From assembly GCF_963678975.1 (NCBI RefSeq), contig NC_089274.1:21971133-22035132 (forward strand): DNA of 64,000 bases. Direction: 5' to 3'. A program made the position numbers and the translations under genes. Positions within the stretch are counted from its first letter, which is position 1. Each line of letters opens with the position of its first letter. Below are positions 56,601-64,000 of the stretch, one piece after another. This stretch comes from Dysidea avara. Taxonomy: Eukaryota > Porifera > Demospongiae > Dictyoceratida > Dysideidae. The notes beneath the pieces are model-generated. The model was given only the letters and a program-made list of their open reading frames with translations. It did not search any database and was not told where the DNA came from.

Positions 56601-59354
56601 ACACCTTTGAGATATTTGTCTGGTCCATGCAGACTGGGAGACTGCTTGAGGTACATAAACCACACCAAAGAAATATCAAAGGATTATTACTCTTTGTTGT
56701 GTGTTTGTAGTTGTTGACAGGTCATGAGGGGCCAGTGAGTGGTCTAATGTTTAGCCCACTGTCAGCAATCTTGGCTTCTTGTTCATGGGACAAGACCTGT
56801 AAATTATGGGATGTGTTTGAGAGAAAAGGAAACATCGAAACACTCCATCACAACTCAGATGGTTAGTTAACTGGTATTGTGAGATCTGTTCTACCTGTTT
56901 TAAACCAACCACCCTAAAATGTGACCTCCAACCACCCTCAAATGTACAACTTGACCTCCTTCTCTAGCTGCTTGTTGAAGCTATAGTGGAAGAGAAGGTT
57001 CCACTGCCTCCCAGTAATGTGGACTAACAGAACTTGGTTGTTTATTAGAATATTGCACATCCAACAATTACAAACCTTCACCGTCCCTACTGTACAGTAC
57101 GGTAGCAGTCACATGTTCTCTAATAGAATACACAGTAGCTTAAATAAGTAGTAAATAGCTGTTTGTGCTGTGACAGACCTTATTTACACCGGTGATATAT
57201 AAACTACTTGTGCATATGCAAACCTATAAAGTTATATTTATCCTTATCTGTATAGATGCCCGGGTATTTATTTCTTGTAATTTACAGGTTATATTGTGTT
57301 TGTAGTGTTGTGTTTGGTATTCAGACCAGATGGAGAAGAGTTAGCTGTATCCACACTGGACGGACAGATAACATTTTGGAACATTCGTGGGGTGGTTCAG
57401 ACAGGCTCTGTAGAAGGTAGGAGGGACCTGCAAGTTGGCAGAAGTGTTGAACACAAAGTAACTGCTAAACATTTAGCTGGTGGAAGGTGTGCTATATGTC
57501 TAGAATTACTACAAATTTATTGACCATTTTGCAGCTGTTTCACCAGCTTATGTTATTCTGCTGATGGAAAATGTATTTTAGCTGGAGGAAGATCAAAATT
57601 TGTTTGTATTTATGAAGTATCTCAGCAACTGTTGATCAGGAAATTTCAAATATCCAAGAATCGGTCCTTTGATGGAATGCAGGTAAACAGATGACAATTT
57701 ATTTTTATTGCTATCATTTTGCTGAACATTTCACAGCCATACTTGAACAGTGCTAAAATGTCTGAAGCTGGTCCCCTAGACTTGCTAGAAGTGGACAGTG
57801 ATAGTGACAAAGAAGACTTGAGCCTTCCAGGGGTATTGAAAGGTAGACAGTAATTCTGGGTGTGTGTGCATAGTAATTCAGAAAATTTATGCTTGAAAAT
57901 TTGTGGTACCAACAGCCTATACTCACAAGTAGAATTTTCACAAATCATGAAAATCCAATAACCAGCTATACAGTACTCTAATAAAGCAGCCAGGCACTGC
58001 TCTGATGAAAATTGCAACCTGAGAAACCCTTTTATGAATTCCTTGGGTACTCCCCTGAAAATTGATTGTGTTCCTGCATAGGTGACATGAGCTCTAGGAA
58101 GACACGACCTCAAGTAAGAACAAAATGTGTCCGGTTCTCGCCAACAGGTAAAGTCTATAATATTATGACAAAAAGTTAAATGATCACTTGTCTTTACACA
58201 GGTAGGGCATGGGCTGCTGTGTCAACAGAAGGATTGTTGATCTATTCCCTTGATGATGTGGTGTTGTTTGATCCCTTTGATTTGACCATTGATCTGACAC
58301 CATCAACAGTCAACCAGGCATTGATCAACAAAGAGTACTTGGCAGCCGTTGTATACAGCTTCCGTTTGAATGATCATGACCTTGTGTCTCGTGCTATGGA
58401 GAGTGTTCCTGTTGATGATAGTAAGTGGGTGGGGCTAGTAGCTAGGAGTTCTAGGAATTGTCTTAAAATGTGCACCAAGTCCTAATTGGACACTGAAAAG
58501 TTATAACAAACCTTTAGCTCTTATAGTGAAGACTTGCTATACACACCTTTATAGATCTAATCAAGTTGGTAGTTTGTAAAGACTATGTCAGCAGCTGCTG
58601 TTACAAAAAATACAGGAGGGTCCATGTTGCTTTGGATAACATGACAGAGCAATAGAATGCTGAGTTACAGGGTACATGTACAAACCATATATCTCATTCT
58701 TTCCTCAGTTCAGTTAGTGGCACAGAGCTTGTCAGCTGTTTACGTAGAGAAGATGGTTGAATTCCTTGCCATCAAGTTGGAGAACTCCTGTCACTTACAG
58801 TTCTACCTTAGCTGGTGCAATCACCTGCTAACAGCTCATGGTACTTACCTAAAGGAAAACTCAGCATCTAACATGAGCAAACTGAGGGACCTACAGAAGA
58901 GCATTGTTGAGAAACAGAATGACCTAGGATCACTGTGAGTTGAGGATACATACTGGCTCTATTACAGTCACCTTTGTGGCAATAATGACCCCATTGGTGC
59001 GACTGCTCTATTAGGGTGTGTTGTAGCAACTGTGTAGGTTGGTATCTTATGAATGTGGGTCCATCATGAATCCCCCAATGTATTGACTGTGCACCAGGCT
59101 TGCTATGGCACAACAGGGCTTGCTATGGCACAACATACATGTATGATGCAAAGGTGCATGCGTACACACAAAGAGACAAGGTCTTGTGGTGCAACAACTA
59201 GTTGAGAAATTTCAGCTCCTTGGTGTCTACTATTTTGTTTACATATTCAAGTCCTTTGTTTATTATCACTTGTTCTATCCACTCTAGTTGTGATGGCAAC
59301 AGTTACACTCTACAGTACCTCATCTCACTGTCCAGACTACATAGTCAACAATAG
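49230..59354 (+). CDS. PWP2: Periodic tryptophan protein 2 (UTP-B / SSU processome)
   Basis: WD40 protein of the UTP-B complex, needed for 18S rRNA processing in the nucleolus. Nineteen exons: 49230-49247, 49328-49598, 52023-52122, 52726-52869, 53383-53518, 54392-54584, 54731-54818, 54930-55070, 55489-55696, 56242-56390, 56503-56650, 56711-56861, 57306-57486, 57535-57682, 57737-57842, 58082-58147, 58202-58420, 58709-58934, 59288-59354. They join in phase to 919 residues, the length of human PWP2. The 18-nt first exon encodes MKFSYT, leading into FSNLCGAVYKQGN. Signatures: DGDSVFSPVGNRI, GQLLVWEWQSESY, GGDDGKVKLWNTSTGF, RYRNFRTFASPRP, FVWSMQTGRLLELLSGHEGP, ASCSWDKTCKLWD. The C-terminal Utp12 domain runs from about residue 795. 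Introns are long for this window; intron 2 is 2.4 kb. Confidence 0.97.
50922..50980. repeat. Near-perfect 59-nt GC-rich hairpin
   Basis: Arms of 28 nt (TAAACCAGGCGCACGCCCAC and on through AGCCGGCC) separated by GAA, with one C/T difference that still pairs as G-T in RNA. Lies in PWP2 intron 2, after a run TAGATAGGTACACACATACACAC. It may be the end of a mobile element. Confidence 0.9.
53519..53611 (+). repeat. (GT)n microsatellite at the donor of PWP2 intron 5
   Basis: The intron begins GTAAGTGTGTTT and runs straight into about 40 GT units, followed by copy 2 of the SINE-like repeat. Confidence 0.97.
53612..53976. repeat. SINE-like interspersed repeat, copy 2
   Basis: Second copy of the repeat at 17,479-17,803, in the same orientation and again directly after a GT tract that starts at a splice donor. 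It has an extra left part (GATGCTCGGTTATGCCAC) that copy 1 lacks, and a short GT-rich run follows it to about 54,002. Confidence 0.7.
54315..54364. mobile_element. 50-nt foldback in PWP2 intron 5
   Basis: CCAAGAGTTCATAAT pairs with ATTATGAACTCTTGG around an AT-rich centre. TGTTA flanks both sides (54,310-54,314 and 54,365-54,369). Same terminus and same 5-bp type of duplication as 14,961-15,007. Confidence 0.7.
55717..55840. mobile_element. Small MITE in PWP2 intron 9
   Basis: ATACCAATATTGGGA on the left pairs imperfectly with TCCCATTATTGGTAT-like sequence on the right, and AATGTTTACATC pairs with GATGTAAACATT inside. About 124 bp, non-coding. Confidence 0.7.
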
Positions 59355-60776
59355 TTGTCATTTTGTAGCACCATGTACATCATCAATATCAATGAATATT
59401 TTTTATTTCATATAATAAGTAGCCAAACAGTTGACAGTACAAGCGTGTAGATATTGGTCCACATCGTCAATTTCAAAGAAAGCTATTTGGTACTGGTATT
59501 TATGCAAAGCACTTGTTTTTTTGTTGTTTTTTTACAATACGATTGTACTGTACAACTGGATTTAGATTGTAAATACGTATCTCAGACCAGGTGATGATGT
59601 TAATTTTTCGGAGGAGCCACATATCATTGTGTTGCCAAAAGTTAGTATGTTACAAAAGTACACATTAATTTTGCTGCCTAAAGTCATGGTAATATACGAT
59701 CGCATTAATATTTGAAGTTTCGCATAATGGACATACACACTTATTTTTTTATTGCAAGATTGTCCTGTACCATGAGTATTTACATAAGACTCCTTGTGAG
59801 TTGTTCTTGCAGTGTATGCAATGGATTCAACAGCAATTGAACCACTCCTCATTGCAGCTAGTTTACCAACTTTGTGAGCTCACAGAATGTTCATGATACA
59901 GGGAAAAGGTTCTCAGCAATTGACTGTATGGTACCTGCACATTATACCACGTACAGTGTGTGTATACAAGTACACACTAAAACCTTCATTATGGTGAGAG
60001 ATTATTTGACATTTTAAAGCCCACTAGTACTGGGGCAAGGCTTAAACCTTCCCTCCAATGCTTTGTAACCATGGATACTACCCAGCTGTAGGGTTATGAG
60101 AATCCTTGTACTGTAGTGACTACTATAATTATAATGCAAAGTATGAGGTCACGTACACACACAAACACCGACACAAGCAACAAAGCTTCAGAAAAAATTA
60201 TAACTTCATACAAGAATTTCTTGTTATAGCTTTAACATTAGTAATAATATGTTCCAACTGTTGAAGCCTTTCAAAATAATCATTGATATAAAAACTGACA
60301 GTGCAATTCCCCTGGCAAAAAAAAAAAAACTCACTATGTGAGTCTTATATAGCCCATGCCAATCTATTAGAGCATCTCAATCTTTCACAACAACAATGGT
60401 AGCTGCAGTGGTAGGACCATGTTCTTGATCTACATCAGTTAACTAAATAGTGCATAAAGGAATTATGCCACATACAGTTAATGTTTGGATATTTTGATTA
60501 GTAGCTGTCATACAGTGCACTAGGAATCCAAAGATTTTGGCTTACCTGTGAGGTATTATTGTGCACAAAATTAATATCCAACTTTTATGTAATTTTTACA
60601 TGATTTGCTCTATGAAAAGCCTCGTGTTGAAATTTCAACCTTTGACAGAGAAATTGCGGTAGTTCTAAAGAATATAATTTATATTCTGGTATATTACTAC
60701 ATACCAGCACACGTAGAACCTGACCAAATTCATTTAACGTACCATCATAGTTACACATATATACAAAAAATAAATC
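59355..60776. other. Intergenic between PWP2 and MED11
   Basis: About 1.4 kb. No supported gene or clear repeat; open frames on both strands are short and unlike known proteins. It contains the 3' ends of two convergent genes. Confidence 0.5.
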
Positions 60777-62100
60777 TCATGACGATACAAAACTCATTGT
60801 ACGACTATCCCTATTGTTCAATTGAGATTGTTTACTACTGAGAGAGATCAATAATTTGTTGAGTTTCTCTTTGGCCAGTATCACTTGTTGACAGGTTAGC
60901 TCATAATCCTGTAGGTAGATAATGTCTACAAACACAGGTAGGGGAAATACCCAATACCTTTTCCTCTCCATATATGGAGCCAACATGAGGGTGAGTGGTT
61001 GAGACTTCTGACAGGTAAGCTATTTCTTCTGACAAAGAATAATCAATTTTCTGTGGAATGAAATGAATTTTTTATTGTCATACAAATAAGAATTGTGGCT
61101 ACCTCTAACGCAGACAAGAATTGTTTGGTTTTTTCTTCGACAACTTCAAGGGATGGATTATCCTTTGACATCTCTCGTACTGACTCAGCAATGTTACTGA
61201 GCATCTCAGCTATGCTCTAACACAACACACATGTCAAACATTGTTCTATTGTAATTCACATCAAAAAAGGACTCCTTAAAATGTGTCTGGAGCACATTAA
61301 GTCCTTAGTCTCGTGCCCAGACCGCTTTTTTTTTTCTTTTTGTGTGGGGGCGGAGAAAAAAAGGGTCTGGTGGATCTCCAATACATTTTTTGTGCAGCCG
61401 GATCTACAACTTTTGGGGATCGTTGATTAGTGGTGATGAATAGCAAAGGCTTGTTAACGAAGCAACAATAGGAAATACGGCGCGCTTACCCAAGGATGCA
61501 GCCTTGCCAACAAACGCGCGCAGTATTTCCTATTGTTGCTTCGTTAACAAGCCTTTGCTATTCATCACCACTAATCAACGATCCCCAAAAGTTGTAGATC
61601 CGGCTGCACAAAAAATGTATTGGAGATCCACCAGACCCTTTTTTTCTCCGCCCCCACACAAAAAGAAAAAAGCGGTCTGGGCACGAGACTATTAAGTCCT
61701 ATGGACAATCCATAGGCTTTGATGTGTTCTTCAATGCACCTGGATACCAGCCTTATAGGACACCAGCCTTATAGGACACCACACTTGTCTGAATGGATGT
61801 GGTCCCATTTTACACTCATTATGTACACACTCAAATCCGGACACCTCACAACATAAGGCCACTTCACAATGGTGAGTCCAGTATGCAGTTAGCTGACAGA
61901 AATACATTCTGTGAATACTATGCCACTATACAGTATATAGGGACATGTAGGGACCAGTGAGAAGGCTTATAAAACTTGTGAATACATGTGCATCATCACT
62001 ATTTAATAAGCTGTTTTCTGCTTAACATAATTTACATCTTTCATCAACGTACCCTCTCAATAGAATTTAGTTTCTCTATTTTGGATATCGTAACGTCCAT
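60777..62100 (-). CDS. MED11: Mediator complex subunit 11
   Basis: Head-module subunit of Mediator, bridging activators and RNA polymerase II. Four exons (62100-62053, 61216-61103, 61050-60958, 60908-60777) join in phase to 128 residues (human about 117). The sequence is helical and polar. It starts MDVTISKIEKLNSIER and ends with a short Ser/Asn-rich tail. The match is in IAYLSEVSTTHPHVGSIYG, DYELTCQQVILAKEKL, spaced as in MED11. Intron 1 is 836 nt and contains a Mutator-like foldback; the other introns are 49-52 nt. The start codon is about 149 bp from that of the USP36-like gene on the opposite strand. Confidence 0.88.
61306..61691. mobile_element. Mutator-like foldback MITE with 9-bp duplication
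   Basis: A 386-bp, nearly perfect inverted repeat: TAGTCTCGTGCCCAGACCGC pairs with GCGGTCTGGGCACGAGACTA, and arms of about 165 bp reach the centre through TTGTTAACGAAGCAACAATA. TTAAGTCCT flanks both sides (61,297-61,305 and 61,692-61,700). Long arms plus a 9-bp duplication indicate a Mutator-type element. The near identity of the arms suggests recent insertion or ongoing arm conversion. A short relative is at 6431-6578. Confidence 0.92.
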
Positions 62101-62248
62101 TCTGGTGTCGCGGCGACGTACGGTATCAATTCCAATTAATACGCACATACGATTTTGATTTTTGAAGTAAAGTTGGCACGTGTAGTAGTACTCTGCGAAG
62201 GGAAAACAGTTATGCAATGTGTGCCGTTGGCACTTTCCCTGTAATGTA

Positions 62249-62927
62249 ATGGATGTTAGTGGATCGATAGTGAATAGTGGAGAGTTCGAATCGCACTTAC
62301 TCTACTCTTGTCAACAGCTTCTGTTGCAGAGAATCAATTTCGTACCGGCTTCGTCTCCAGACAATCATTTGGAACAGTTGAAGGCTAAGTATAAGCCACT
62401 GAACGTCGCTAAGTGCAAGAAGAAGAAGAAGTTATCGAAAATGCTACAGACCACGAAAGCAGAAGAAACGGATTCGGCCCAGGCTCCAAACTCTAGCGAG
62501 GAGTCGTTTCTAACACCCAAAATAACACTGTTTAACAAGGCGGATCTAGTTTTGTGCTGGAACAATATTCGTAGCGTAGGACCAGGCCTTGTAAACCTCG
62601 GCAACACGTGTTTTCTGAACTCGGTCATTCAGTGCCTGACCTACACCCCGCCATTAGCCAACTACCTTTTGTCTGGAGAACACAAGAAGAATTGTAAGTG
62701 CTTACACCATGAACCAATGCACACATCAAATGTATTAGCCTTGTTTACACCACCTTGTTTACACCACCTTGTTTAGTGTGTTGTGATGTCATGTTTGTGT
62801 CGGTGTGTAGGTCAAAATTCTGTCAATGGGTCATGTGCCCTGTGTCAACTTCAAGATCATGTTGTGAGAGTGTTGAAGGCATCTAGTGGCAGTGTCAGAC
62901 CAGCACCAATAATTCAGCACCTCAAGT
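62249..62927 (+). CDS. USP36: Ubiquitin carboxyl-terminal hydrolase, USP36/USP42 type (5' part)
   Basis: Deubiquitinase; USP36 acts in the nucleolus on ribosomal and rRNA-processing factors. Two exons are seen: 62249-62693 and 62811-62927, joined in phase, with a GTAAGT donor after 62,927; the rest lies beyond the window. Residues 20-50 ([26 protein letters not shown]) match the conserved N-terminal region of USP36. A Lys-rich stretch ([10 protein letters not shown]) could be a nuclear signal. The catalytic Cys box follows: [20 protein letters not shown], then [19 protein letters not shown] and [11 protein letters not shown]. The start at MDVSGS is the only good ATG; the upstream in-frame codons lack one. 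Divergent from MED11. USP36 and USP42 cannot be separated from this part. Confidence 0.92.
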
Positions 62928-64000
62928 GTAAGTTACTGTTAGAATGTACCATCGTTGAAGTCTCAGCATATTTGTGTTGTGAAATAATCTATTACAAGGG
63001 TCATTAAGTACCCGTTCTACAGGTTTAAACAACAGAAAAGAACCAATAGTGTATAGAAATGAGGGGACTACATGACATTGACTATAATTATACTAAAATG
63101 GTATTGAGTTATATAGTGTGTTAATTGTTCACACTTAAGCCATTGGATTTGACTGATTGAGGTGATAATTTCTTGTATTAAATTATTCTGTTGGTGGTTG
63201 GCATATGTCTGATTAGAAGTAAACCAATTTGGAGGCAAAATAAAGACAATATTGTTGGGATAAAGGGGAAGTTTTGCTGCAAAGAAACATGGCTTTGTTT
63301 AATAATGTAATATATTGGCACAACCATTAATGCAGAATGAAATGATTTTATCTGCAAGGATTCTGTTTTCAGGAAAGGGTTTTGGTTTAAATTTTATTGT
63401 GTTTAATGTTTGAGTGGTATTTTTACTACCATTTTTTCACAGTTACATGTGGATGACTCAGTGTCCATTACATTATTTTCATGTATAATGGCTAGCTGCG
63501 TTATTTAAATTTGTGCTTATTTTATCTCACATGTTTTTGTGTCTTCTTTCCTGTAATTCTACGTATTATTGAAACGAAAACAAGCTCCATATCCTTGAGG
63601 GGACGTACAGTAAGTGTTACACTACTGTTGGGTTGTCACGCAGTGCATATCCCCACCAATGCAAGTACTGTAAGTTCCAAGTGACGGAGTCCAAAATGCC
63701 TTTAACATGATAGCCATGCTTAACAATGTTTCCCTCTCCTCTTTCAACGTGTTTCTAGTAATTAAAATAAAATTTTCAGCAGACTTTCTTTTTGCTGAGA
63801 ACTTTATTTGTGTTACACTTTTTAAGATTATTTTAATTTTTGTCACAAAGACTCTCTATGCAAGTCCCTTGATGAAAATTGTGGTTGTGGTAAAAGGCTA
63901 TTGCTTTCTCTGGTACCATGCCAGCTGTGCAATAAACAACTGTTCACAAATTTGGTTTGGTAACGTCATCATAACACAACCACAATAAGAGTTAGTGACA
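62928..64000. other. Intron of the USP36-like gene, to the window edge
   Basis: I searched for the next conserved USP segment (the block leading to EDAHEFL) and did not find it, so this is probably a single long intron of at least 1.07 kb. AT-rich, no clear repeat. Confidence 0.6.

Noticed and set aside
59562-59852. 96-codon minus-strand frame between PWP2 and MED11
   Set aside because: Low-complexity composition, no recognisable domain, no splice context; taken as chance.

Overview
The window is animal nuclear DNA, most likely from a sponge or another early-branching, gene-dense metazoan. The reasons are spliceosomal introns in almost every gene, 41 of 51 introns in one gene only 44-62 nt long, an animal-type axonemal outer-arm dynein, animal forms of NUDCD3, FAM227 and MED11, and a Ngaro-type tyrosine-recombinase retrotransposon. 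No gene shows a bacterial layout. The species cannot be named from sequence alone.

Layout. 1-8.2 kb is gene-poor: several miniature inverted-repeat elements (MITEs), a broken partial copy of the PGS1 gene found at 36-38 kb, a composite repeat (module, 31-bp minisatellite, foldback), and one unrecognised coding-like fragment. 8.25-36.35 kb (+) is one gene, an outer-arm axonemal dynein heavy chain of the DNAH9/11/17 class. I could follow it through 52 exons that join without a phase error into 4,469 codons. Its large introns hold a complete but stop-interrupted ~6-kb Ngaro-like retroelement (18.05-24.02 kb), a hAT-like MITE with a perfect 8-bp target duplication, GT microsatellites with a SINE-like repeat, and a second composite repeat. 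36.4-38.2 kb (-) is PGS1 (mitochondrial phosphatidylglycerophosphate synthase). 38.4-41.8 kb (+) is a FAM227 gene carrying a textbook U12-type AT-AC intron and a GC-AG intron. 41.8-42.4 kb (-) is mitochondrial acyl carrier protein (NDUFAB1). 42.4-45.8 kb (+) is NUDCD3. 45.9-48.4 kb (-) is an intronless RING/TRAF-zinc-finger multi-pass membrane protein. 48.45-48.98 kb (+) is a small Cys-rich single-pass membrane protein. 49.2-59.35 kb (+) is PWP2, 19 exons and 919 codons. 60.8-62.1 kb (-) is MED11. 62.25 kb to the right edge (+) is the start of a USP36/USP42 deubiquitinase.

How the genes relate. From 36 kb on, most neighbours are convergent or divergent with very small gaps; four divergent pairs have start codons about 18, 37, 149 and a few hundred bases apart, so shared promoters are likely. 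The dynein heavy chain, FAM227 (a family linked to cilia and sperm) and NUDCD3 (an HSP90 co-chaperone for dynein intermediate chains) lie within 40 kb. PGS1 and NDUFAB1 are mitochondrial; PWP2 and USP36 are nucleolar. These are gene-dense neighbours, not operons.

Most notable observations: the U12 AT-AC intron, two GC-AG introns, the Ngaro element with diagnostic A1 / B1-A2-B2 split repeats and a predicted intron inside its gag, a two-locus composite repeat with internal minisatellite, 47-50 nt foldback elements with 5-bp target duplications, and long GT tracts that start at 5' splice sites.
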